Positions 1-6,293 of a DNA stretch of 19,670 bases are shown here, in pieces (the first letter of the stretch is position 1; each line of letters starts with the position of its first letter). The translations under genes and the position numbers were made by a program. The DNA comes from Gammaproteobacteria bacterium (GTDB taxonomy: Bacteria; Pseudomonadota; Gammaproteobacteria; Pseudomonadales; M0112). The notes under the pieces are model-generated. The model was not told the DNA's origin and did not search any database. It saw only the letters and a list, made by a program, of their open reading frames with translations. The stretch covers positions 1 to 19,670 of the forward strand of contig SBFY01000222.1 of assembly GCA_006227085.1 (NCBI GenBank). Direction: 5' to 3'.

Positions 1-636
1 ATTGACGATGCCCATGTGGTGGTGTTGTTGATTGATGCCAGCGAAGGCCTGGTCGATCAGGACATGCACTTGATGGGGCAGGTGCTCGACAGTGGTAAAG
101 GCCTGGTGATGGCCTTGAACAAGTGGGATGGCCTGTCCGTGGACCAGAAACAGCACGCCAAATCGGAAATGGATCGCCGGTTGCAGTTCCTCGATTACGT
201 GGATGTGCATTACATCTCGGCATTGCACGGTACCGGCGTGGGGCATTTGTATCGTTCCATTGATAAGGCGTATGCCTCGACGACGGTCAGTTTGTCCACG
301 CCTAAGCTAACACGCATCCTCGAAGATGCGGTTGCCCATTACGCACCGCCGGCTGTGCAAGGGCGGCGGATCAAATTACGTTATGCCCACCAGGGTGGGG
401 TGAGTCCTTTGCGCATCGTGATCCATGGTAACCAGACCGATCATGTGCCGGCCAACTACAAGCGTTATCTCGAAAAAACCTTCCGTACGGTGCTGCGTTT
501 GCGCGGGGCGCCAATATTGCTGCAGTTCCGTACGGGGGAGAATCCGTATGAAGGCAAGAAAAATGCATTGACCGCCCGACAGCAAGACAAGCGTCGGCGC
601 CTGATGAAACATGTCAAAAGCAAGAAACGCAGCTGA
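1..636 (+). CDS. der: GTPase Der (EngA), 3' part
   Basis: Der is a tandem-GTPase ribosome assembly factor that acts on the 50S subunit. Only the C-terminal part is present; the frame is open from base 1 and the true start lies upstream of the window. The visible part begins in the second G domain: the DAHVVVLLIDASEG strand follows the G3 region, NKWD (codons 37-40) is the G4 guanine-specificity motif, and the SALHG stretch is G5. It is followed by the KH-like C-terminal domain typical of Der (GRRIKLRYAHQGG, then a Lys/Arg-rich tail ending VKSKKRS). Its last 26 bases overlap the start of the next gene. Identification is secure; only the length is incomplete. Confidence 0.96.
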   Translation: MDDAHVVVLLIDASEGLVDQDMHLMGQVLDSGKGLVMALNKWDGLSVDQKQHAKSEMDRRLQFLDYVDVHYISALHGTGVGHLYRSIDKAYASTTVSLSTPKLTRILEDAVAHYAPPAVQGRRIKLRYAHQGGVSPLRIVIHGNQTDHVPANYKRYLEKTFRTVLRLRGAPILLQFRTGENPYEGKKNALTARQQDKRRRLMKHVKSKKRS

Positions 637-1042
637 TTCGCCAGCAACATTGCCTGACCTGGATTCCCCAGCCCATATCCAGCAGTTCCTCCAGCTTTTT
701 TATGAGCGCTTGCTCAATGACCCGGAGTTGGCGCCCGTTTTTCTTGAGGTGGCGGGTATCGACGTGCGGGTGCACCTGGGGCATATCCAGGCGTACTGGG
801 AAAAACTGTTGCTCAAGGAAAATGCGTATCACCGGCATACCATGAACATCCACCGTGCCTTGCACGCCAAGCAGGCACTGACCGACAGGGCGTTTGATCG
901 CTGGCTGGCGTTCTTTCGTGAGACATTGGCGAATCATTTTTCCGGCCCTTATGCGGACCGGGCCTTGCAGATCGCTGGTCACATTGCCAGCAACATGAAA
1001 GAGCAAATCGTGCGTCGGCCGGCGCCATCACCAGCACTGTGA
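611..1042 (+). CDS. Group III truncated hemoglobin
   Basis: This 143-residue protein fits a group III (P-type) truncated hemoglobin, a small cytoplasmic heme protein of the 2/2 globin fold. By alignment in memory with Campylobacter Ctb, I place Tyr31 at B10, His55 at the distal E7 position, His81 (NIHRAL) as the proximal F8 heme ligand and Trp97 (FDRWLAFF) at the conserved G8 Trp. Such proteins are linked to oxygen or NO/peroxide chemistry, but a physiological role here cannot be read from sequence. The ATG lies inside the last 26 bases of der in another frame, so translation is probably coupled. A shorter start is possible, because the first 18 residues are a non-conserved extension. Confidence 0.85.
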   Translation: MSKARNAADSPATLPDLDSPAHIQQFLQLFYERLLNDPELAPVFLEVAGIDVRVHLGHIQAYWEKLLLKENAYHRHTMNIHRALHAKQALTDRAFDRWLAFFRETLANHFSGPYADRALQIAGHIASNMKEQIVRRPAPSPAL

Positions 1043-1053
1043 TTGCAATCACA
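1038..1053 (+). promoter_or_regulatory. CRP/Vfr-type binding site (palindrome)
   Basis: TGTGATTGCAATCACA is a perfect 16 bp palindrome and matches the CRP/Vfr half-sites TGTGA-N6-TCACA exactly. It covers the stop codon of the truncated hemoglobin gene and lies upstream of the STAS gene. A possible -10 box, TATGCT, sits at 1092-1097 with no good -35. If transcription starts near 1104, the palindrome centre (1045.5) is at about -58, close to a class I CRP position (-61.5). The sequence match is direct; regulation is inferred. Confidence 0.6.
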
Positions 1054-1137
1054 AAGCAGGCGATTTTCCATGCGTTTTACCGGGTAGTGACTATGCTCTA
1101 GTCAGGCAGCGCCGCTGCCACACTCCCGGAGGTCATG

Positions 1138-1461
1138 ATGCTTACCATCCACGATCGCCAGCGCACAGGGCAGTGCAGCATGATCCGGACGCTCAAGCCG
1201 GAGGGTTGTCTCAACTATGAGTGCCTGATCGATCTTGTGCATTTGTTGGGTGCTTCGGCACATACAGGCATGCCGATTGGTGCCGTTGTGCTGGACCTCG
1301 CCGATACCCGCTATGTGGACAGTTCCGGCATTGCTGCCTTGCTGCACATTGTTCGACACATGCCAGGAGCGGGGCGATTGCAGGTCGTGCATTGCAATCC
1401 ACAGCTGGATGCTATTTTCCGCCAGTGCCATCTCGATCGATGGGTGGTGATGCAGCACTGA
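1138..1461 (+). CDS. STAS-domain protein (anti-sigma factor antagonist-like)
   Basis: This small (107 aa) single-domain protein has the STAS core: a hydrophobic strand VVLDLADTRYVDSSG followed by a helix. Ser62/Ser63 of DSSG lie at the site phosphorylated in SpoIIAA-type anti-sigma antagonists. Standalone STAS proteins usually work in partner-switching with a serine kinase, or modulate transporters or chemosensory systems; no kinase or phosphatase gene is nearby. Two adjacent ATGs exist (1135 and 1138). GGAGG at 1128-1132 leaves only 2 nt before the first and 5 nt before the second, so I chose 1138. The 67 bp to the next gene show no clear terminator, so cotranscription with the downstream transporter is possible. 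Confidence 0.75.
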   Translation: MLTIHDRQRTGQCSMIRTLKPEGCLNYECLIDLVHLLGASAHTGMPIGAVVLDLADTRYVDSSGIAALLHIVRHMPGAGRLQVVHCNPQLDAIFRQCHLDRWVVMQH

Positions 1462-1528
1462 TCGGTGCTGGTATTGCCATGACGCTTGCCCCAAAATAGG
1501 CTCTCGGTGTCCAACCGGGAGTTCCTGC

Positions 1529-2467
1529 ATGATTGATATCGCAATTGCCTTGTTTGCCTTGGGTGTGGCCGCGGGCTTGATCCGCTCGGATATTGCCCTC
1601 TCCAAAGGTACGTATGACACGCTGAGCATCCTGCTGATGTTTGCCATTGGCCTTAAGGGTGGTGTGGCTTTGCATGGCAACCTGGGTTGGCAATTAGTGC
1701 CTGAGTTGTTGATGGTGTCAGCACTCGGTGTTGCCATCCCGCTGGTGTGTTATCCCGTGTTGCGCAAACTGGTCGGGTTGGGTGTGGCCAATAGTGCCAG
1801 CGTGGCGGCACATTATGGTTCGGTCAGTGCGGGTACGTTTGCTGTGGCTTTGGCCTATGTTGAAAGTCGTGGCCTGCCCATGTCCCCACAAACCACCCTC
1901 TACCTCGTGCTGCTGGAAATGCCTGCGATCATCACGGGTATTTTCCTGTTCCGCCGTTTTTCCGGTACTGGCGGTGATTGGGGCGCGCTGTGGAAAGAAG
2001 CCTTTACCAGCCGTGGCGTGGTGTTGCTGGTCGGTGGTGTGATTATCGGGTTTGTGTATGGGCCGAAAGGGACCGAGCCTATCGCGCCGTTGTTCGTGGG
2101 CCTGTTCAAGGCGTTGCTGGCCTTGTTCCTGCTGGAAATGGGATTAACCACGGCCAAATTCATGACTGCCTGGCGCAAGGATCAATGGCGGCTGGTGATG
2201 TTTGCCTTGTTGGCTCCTCCGGTGCTGGCGGCCAGTGGCCTGGCGCTGGCCCTGACCTTGGGATTGCCTGCCGGTACAGTGGTCTTGCTGACAGTGTTGG
2301 CGGGTAGCGCCTCCTATATTGCTGCTCCGGCAGCTATCCGCCACGCCATTCCTGAGGCGGATATCGGCATGGCGATGTTTGCCTCCTTGGGCCTGACATT
2401 CCCGCTGAATGTACTGATCGGTATTCCCGTATATCATTGGCTGGTTACCCAGGGGTTAGGCTTATGA
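1529..2467 (+). CDS. SbtA-family sodium-dependent bicarbonate transporter
   Basis: This 312-residue, very hydrophobic inner-membrane protein has about ten predicted membrane segments. It carries signatures I recall for the SbtA/DUF897 family (PF05982): GLKGG at 41-45 and AHYGSVSAGTF at 94-104, with a partly analogous second half (SASYIAAPAAIR near 272-283). Cyanobacterial SbtA imports HCO3- with Na+; that function is assumed here, not shown. It is shorter than cyanobacterial SbtA (about 370 aa) and no sbtB-like PII gene is adjacent. GGGAG at 1517-1521 is a good ribosome binding site. The stop overlaps the purE start as ATGA, so the two genes are translationally coupled, which fits supply of bicarbonate to PurK. 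Confidence 0.82.
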   Translation: MIDIAIALFALGVAAGLIRSDIALSKGTYDTLSILLMFAIGLKGGVALHGNLGWQLVPELLMVSALGVAIPLVCYPVLRKLVGLGVANSASVAAHYGSVSAGTFAVALAYVESRGLPMSPQTTLYLVLLEMPAIITGIFLFRRFSGTGGDWGALWKEAFTSRGVVLLVGGVIIGFVYGPKGTEPIAPLFVGLFKALLALFLLEMGLTTAKFMTAWRKDQWRLVMFALLAPPVLAASGLALALTLGLPAGTVVLLTVLAGSASYIAAPAAIRHAIPEADIGMAMFASLGLTFPLNVLIGIPVYHWLVTQGLGL

Positions 2468-2967
2468 GCAAGAAACCGCAAAAACCGTTGGTCGCCGTCG
2501 TGATGGGTTCGCGTTCGGACTGGGATACCCTGTCCGCCGCTTGCGAAGCGTTGGAAGCGTGCAAGGTGCCGTTCCATGTGGAAGTTGTTTCAGCTCACCG
2601 CACGCCCGAAAAACTGGTTGAATTTGGCAAGAATGCTGCGAAAGCCGGCTACAAGGTGATTGTGGCGGGTGCCGGTGGGGCAGCCCATTTGCCGGGCATG
2701 CTGGCCGCAGTCACCCCCTTGCCGGTGCTGGGTGTGCCGGTGCAAAGCCGGGCCTTGAATGGGCTCGATAGCCTGTTATCCATCGTGCAGATGCCGAAGG
2801 GAATTGCGGTGGGCACCTTGGCCATTGGCACGGCCGGGGCTTATAACGCTGGCTTGTTGGCCGCCCAGATCCTGGGGGTTGAAGACGCGGCATTGCGCAA
2901 GCGCATTGTGGCCTTGCGGGATGCGCAAACCAGCGCCGTACTGGATAACCCGGATCCGCGCCAGTGA
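2464..2967 (+). CDS. purE: N5-carboxyaminoimidazole ribonucleotide mutase PurE
   Basis: PurE (167 aa) converts N5-CAIR to CAIR in de novo purine synthesis. The class I signature is clear: VVMGSRSDWDT near the N-terminus (phosphate binding, Ser16-Asp19), SAHRTPE containing catalytic-type His45, and GAGGAAHLPGM followed by TPLPVLGVPV. I chose the ATG at 2464 because it forms a 4 bp ATGA overlap with the upstream stop and gives the normal family length; an upstream in-frame start at 2437 would only add residues encoded inside the transporter gene. The stop overlaps the purK start by one base (TGATG). Presence of PurK next door confirms the bacterial N5-CAIR route. Confidence 0.97.
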   Translation: MSKKPQKPLVAVVMGSRSDWDTLSAACEALEACKVPFHVEVVSAHRTPEKLVEFGKNAAKAGYKVIVAGAGGAAHLPGMLAAVTPLPVLGVPVQSRALNGLDSLLSIVQMPKGIAVGTLAIGTAGAYNAGLLAAQILGVEDAALRKRIVALRDAQTSAVLDNPDPRQ

Positions 2968-4076
2968 TGCATGACAAATTGCTGGTACTCGGTACCGGCC
3001 AGTTAGGACTGATGATGGCCCAGGCGGGTGCCGCACTGGGCATCAGTGTCGACCGTCTCGACGTGGCTGAAGGCTTGCTCTATCCCGGAACGTCCTCGTA
3101 TGCCTTGCCGGTAACGCCGGAAACTATCAAGGCGCGTTATCCGCACGCGACTGTTGAACGTGAAGATTTGCTGGAAGACCCGCTAACGCCGGTTTGGGCG
3201 CCCTCCCTGGGTGGTGAAAGTGCCGGCTGGGCAGGATTGGGTCGTCGCGACTGGCAGAAATCCCTGCTGGATTCGCTGGGGCTGGCGACAGCGCCATGGT
3301 TGAAGCTCGATTCACCCGCTGACCTGCAGCAAGCGCAGGCGCAATGGGGTGGGGTTGTTATCAAGCGCTGCCAGGGTGGGTATGACGGCCGGGGCCAATG
3401 GCAAGTCAAGCCAGGTGCCCAGGTTGAGCTGCCGGCCGATGTCTATGGCGGCTGTATTGTCGAATCGATGATCGGGTTCAGTGCTGAAGTCTCGCTGGTG
3501 GGCGCTCGTACCCGTGACGGCCAGTGCGTGTTTTATCCCTTGGCCCGGAATTGGCATGACCAGGGGATTTTGCGGGTCAGTCATGCGCCGGCAGCGGTGG
3601 CTGAGGGCTTGCAGGCGGAAGCGGAAGCGATGCTGGCCACGCTGATGCATGCCGTGAATTATGTCGGCGTGATGGGGATGGAGTGCTTCGTGGCCGATGG
3701 GCATCTGCTGATCAATGAAATCGCCCCGCGTGTCCATAACTCAGGGCATTGGACCCAGTTGGGCACTGACCTGGACCAGTTTGCCCTGCATGTCAGGGCG
3801 CATTGCGGGGTGCCGGTGCACGTGCCTCGCGTGTCAGGGGAAAGCCTGATGATCAACCTGATCGGTCATGCGCTGAACCCGCAGTTGCTGGATGCCGAAG
3901 GCGTGGACCTTCATTGGTATGGCAAGTCTGTGCGCCCCGGCCGCAAATTGGGCCATATCAACTTGAATGCCGCTGATCGGGCAGGCTTGCTGGCACAGGC
4001 CAATGCCTTGTTGCCCCTGCTGGATCAGCATGCCAAGCCTGTATTGGCCAGTGTGATCGGCTTATTTGAATCCTGA
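2967..4076 (+). CDS. purK: N5-carboxyaminoimidazole ribonucleotide synthetase PurK
   Basis: PurK (369 aa) is an ATP-grasp ligase that joins AIR, ATP and bicarbonate to make N5-CAIR for PurE. It shows the N-terminal LGTGQLGLMMAQAG nucleotide/AIR-binding motif, the central ATP-grasp strands (VVIKRCQGGYDGRG) and the metal/ATP-binding stretch NEIAPRVHNSGHWT. The ATG at 2967 overlaps the purE stop by one base; a GTG one codon earlier (2964) is also in frame but less likely. The 3' end overlaps the convergent methyltransferase gene by 15 bp, leaving no room for a separate terminator. Confidence 0.96.
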   Translation: MHDKLLVLGTGQLGLMMAQAGAALGISVDRLDVAEGLLYPGTSSYALPVTPETIKARYPHATVEREDLLEDPLTPVWAPSLGGESAGWAGLGRRDWQKSLLDSLGLATAPWLKLDSPADLQQAQAQWGGVVIKRCQGGYDGRGQWQVKPGAQVELPADVYGGCIVESMIGFSAEVSLVGARTRDGQCVFYPLARNWHDQGILRVSHAPAAVAEGLQAEAEAMLATLMHAVNYVGVMGMECFVADGHLLINEIAPRVHNSGHWTQLGTDLDQFALHVRAHCGVPVHVPRVSGESLMINLIGHALNPQLLDAEGVDLHWYGKSVRPGRKLGHINLNAADRAGLLAQANALLPLLDQHAKPVLASVIGLFES

Positions 4077-5021
4077 GTGTTCTTGCAGGATTTCCGCTAA
4101 TGGCCGCTTGAAACCGATGATGCAGCGGCGGATACGCTTTTCATAGACACCTGCTACTCGCCCGGTATGACCTACCACCTCAAGCAAATCCGTAAAACCG
4201 GCATCGTGCATGGTGTCAATTAATGCGCGATAGGTGGGGTGTAGTTCGGCCGTATAACGGCCTTCACCCCGGTGTTCCGTGTTTTTGTTGAAGGCAGTAA
4301 TGTAGGCCGATATCGGTTCCTTGTGGCAGACGGTGTCAATCACGGCGAAATCAGTGCACCACTCGTAGGTTTTCCGGACCAGGCAAATGGGGTCTATTAC
4401 GTGATACAGCAGTCCCAGGTTCATGACGACGGTAAAGGGGTGTTGCGGCTGCCATTCCATGACATCGGAGTGGATAAAGTCGATATTGGGAAGTTGGTAA
4501 TGGGCCTGCAGGAAGCGGGCTTGCTGCAGGTTTTCCTTGCGTAACTCGACACCGGTGACATGACCTGCGCCCCGGTCTGCCATGTCCAGGGAGAAAAAGC
4601 CGCTGTGGCAGCCCATGTCCAGCAGGGTGCTGTGCGAAATCCGAGGGCCGAGCAGGGTCGCAATACTATGGCTGATCATGTGAGAGCGGCAGACAACACG
4701 GTTACGGGTCACATTATTATTGTTGCTAGTGATGCCAGGTGCCAGCTGGAACCAGAAGTCCCAAGGATCCAGTGCTTGGACATCTTCAGCTAATTGCGGA
4801 GTTGGCCTGCCACGCTGCATGAACCCTGGCAAATCCTCTGGGCAATGGCACAGGATGCGGGGTAAGAGATGTTCATCAGGCTGCAGGCCTGTATTCTGGG
4901 CGTGGTGTTGCCAAGCGGCGTACCGCTGCGGCGTATGGACGTGGTCAAAACTGTCAGGGGTATTCCAGCCATGGATCTGGCTGTCTATCCGGAATAAGGT
5001 GTCGAGAGTGTCCATTGTCAT
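4062..5021 (-). CDS. Class I SAM-dependent methyltransferase, substrate unknown
   Basis: This 319-residue protein has a Rossmann-type methyltransferase domain: motif I LLDMGCHSGFFSLD (133-146), the acidic end of strand 2 in GVELR (157-161), SDVMEW (185-190) and NLGLLYHVIDP (201-211). About 90 N-terminal residues precede it, including PWDFWFQLAPGI (86-97). The layout is loosely CmoB/DUF1698-like, but the CmoB motif I (DVGCGNGYH) is absent, so I do not call it CmoB. Two starts are close (5021 and 5015), and neither has a good ribosome binding site. A possible promoter has TTGTCA at 5083-5088 (complement) with a weak -10. It is transcribed divergently from the DUF35 gene at 5301. Confidence 0.75.
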   Translation of the reverse strand: MTMDTLDTLFRIDSQIHGWNTPDSFDHVHTPQRYAAWQHHAQNTGLQPDEHLLPRILCHCPEDLPGFMQRGRPTPQLAEDVQALDPWDFWFQLAPGITSNNNNVTRNRVVCRSHMISHSIATLLGPRISHSTLLDMGCHSGFFSLDMADRGAGHVTGVELRKENLQQARFLQAHYQLPNIDFIHSDVMEWQPQHPFTVVMNLGLLYHVIDPICLVRKTYEWCTDFAVIDTVCHKEPISAYITAFNKNTEHRGEGRYTAELHPTYRALIDTMHDAGFTDLLEVVGHTGRVAGVYEKRIRRCIIGFKRPLAEILQEHSGFK

Positions 5022-5256
5022 GTGGGGGTATGCCGCAGGCTGGATAGTTCAGGGTATACAATAACATCCCTTTTTTTGAGTATGACAAAAAAGCCCACAA
5101 ATACCCCCTGAAGGGGTTATTTCCTGTCCGAATGATCGGATTTGCCAATCGGGTGAAGGCAAAAGTCATTGCCTTTGCCGTGGGCTGGGGCCAATATGTC
5201 AAGCCTTGCTTTATAGCCCGTGACGGCTTTTTCCCCTGCTGTTTCCCGGGGAGGGC

Positions 5257-5276
5257 AATCACGGGATTTCGTGGTT
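5257..5276. promoter_or_regulatory. Imperfect palindrome, candidate operator
   Basis: The arms AATCACG (5257-5263) and CGTGGTT (5270-5276) are inverted repeats with 6 of 7 matches around a 6 bp spacer. They lie 11 bp before the GAGGAG ribosome binding site of the first DUF35 gene. The position and 20 bp length suit a TetR- or GntR-family repressor site for the cluster, but no matching regulator gene is next to it and no known consensus is matched. The rest of the 279 bp divergent interval (5022-5300) holds a 7 bp stem-loop at 5156-5175 (AAGGCAA/TTGCCTT), an AT-rich repeat at 5072-5092 (TTTTTTG/CAAAAAA), and no plus-strand promoter I can support. Confidence 0.3.
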
Positions 5277-5300
5277 TCACGCTGCTTGAGGAGATGACAT

Positions 5301-5744
5301 ATGTCCCGGGAAGATGATGTCCTGCGTGCCGAATTCGATCTCGAATTCACATACACCCGTTCCACTGGCCCAGTCATTGGCCGCTTTTATACGGACTTGC
5401 GTGACGGCAAGCTGTGCGGGATCAAGGCCAGCGATGGTCGCGTGCTCTGCCCGCCACAGGAATACGATCCGGTCACGGCGGAAGACCTGAGTGAATTTGT
5501 CAGCCTGCCGGACACCGGTGTGGTGACGGTATGGAACTGGGTCAAGCAGCCGCGCGCAAAACACCCCTTGCAGAAAGCCTTTGCCTGGGCGCTGATCAAG
5601 ATCGATGGTGCTGATACCCCGATGTTGCATGCCGTGGATGCCGGTTCGGAATCGGCCATGAAGCCTGGCATGAAAGTGAAAGTGCGTTGGGCGAAAGAGC
5701 GCAAGGGCGCCATCACGGATATTGCCTGCTTTGAACCTGCCTGA
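5301..5744 (+). CDS. OB-fold DUF35-family protein, acyl-CoA associated (first of pair)
   Basis: This 147-residue protein resembles the DUF35 family, a short N-terminal zinc-ribbon-like hairpin plus an OB fold, members of which bind thiolase homologs in steroid side-chain degradation (for example ChsH2 with Ltp2). The FYTDLRDGKLCGIKASDGRV stretch (29-48) aligns with the usual FWxGLxxGxLxGQRCxxCGRV, but none of the four zinc cysteines is at its position; Cys39 and Cys50 are elsewhere. The OB part follows, with a GVVTVWNWV strand near 73-81. The ribosome binding site is GAGGAG at 5288-5293. It heads a run of four closely spaced genes; the adjacent DUF35 gene and thiolase genes suggest a multi-subunit complex. 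Confidence 0.72.
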   Translation: MSREDDVLRAEFDLEFTYTRSTGPVIGRFYTDLRDGKLCGIKASDGRVLCPPQEYDPVTAEDLSEFVSLPDTGVVTVWNWVKQPRAKHPLQKAFAWALIKIDGADTPMLHAVDAGSESAMKPGMKVKVRWAKERKGAITDIACFEPA

Positions 5745-5765
5745 TTGAGTCTCAAGGAGAATCCC

Positions 5766-6293
5766 ATGAGTGATGAAAAGACAATGGTGGAAGGCTTCGA
5801 GGCCCCCATCAGCCTGCACTACACCTTTGCTGCAGGCCATGCCATTTCCAAATTCCTGCGCTCCATGAAGGAAGGCAAGATCGTAGGCCAGCGTTCACCG
5901 GCAACCGGCAAGGTGATTGTGCCGCCGCGTGGCTCATGCCCGGAAAGTGGCAAGCCCACCACGGAAGAAGTGGAGCTGGGTGACACCGGGACTGTGATCA
6001 CGTTTACCGTGGTGCATATCCCGATCCCGAACAACCCGGTCAAACCGCCGTTCATCGTGGCGAACATCTGCCTGGATGGTGCCGACCAGACCTTTATTCA
6101 CCTGGTCAGTGACTGCAATAACGACGATGTGAAGATCGGTACCCGTGTGAAGGCTGTCTGGAAAGACAAGGCCGAGTGGGATTACTCGATGGACAACATC
6201 AAGTACTTCAAGCCGCTGGATGAAGCACCGGTGGATATCGAAAAACTCAAGGCGAGCCGCCTGAAAGAAGTGGGGAAATACCGCCATGCGTGA
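5766..6293 (+). CDS. OB-fold DUF35-family protein, acyl-CoA associated (second of pair)
   Basis: This 175-residue protein is the second DUF35-type OB-fold protein. Its degenerate zinc ribbon is easy to see at 41-62: GQRSPATGKVIVPPRGSCPE. Compared with the family pattern QRCxxCGxxxxPPRxxCPxCG, the cysteines became Ser44, Thr47 and Ser61, and only Cys58 remains. The OB fold (TGTVITFTVVHIP at 74-86) is intact and ends with a charged tail. AAGGAGA at 5754-5760 is a strong ribosome binding site. The gene overlaps the following thiolase gene by 8 bp, which suggests stoichiometric synthesis. In actinobacteria I recall a longer protein (Rv3521, about 300 aa) in the same context, possibly a fusion of two such units. 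Confidence 0.78.
   Translation: MSDEKTMVEGFEAPISLHYTFAAGHAISKFLRSMKEGKIVGQRSPATGKVIVPPRGSCPESGKPTTEEVELGDTGTVITFTVVHIPIPNNPVKPPFIVANICLDGADQTFIHLVSDCNNDDVKIGTRVKAVWKDKAEWDYSMDNIKYFKPLDEAPVDIEKLKASRLKEVGKYRHA

Noticed and set aside
4062..5021. CmoB (tRNA U34 carboxymethyltransferase) as the identity of the methyltransferase
   Set aside because: Length is similar, but motif I reads DMGCHSGFF, not the CmoB DVGCGNGYH type, and no cmoA is adjacent.
5104..5117. Possible terminator CCCCTGAAGGGG followed by TTATTT
   Set aside because: The stem is only 4 bp and it lies between divergent gene starts, where no transcript needs to end.
5215..5234. AGCC/GGCT hairpin followed by TTTTT as a leader attenuator
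   Set aside because: The stem is 4 bp with a mismatch next to it; too weak to support attenuation.
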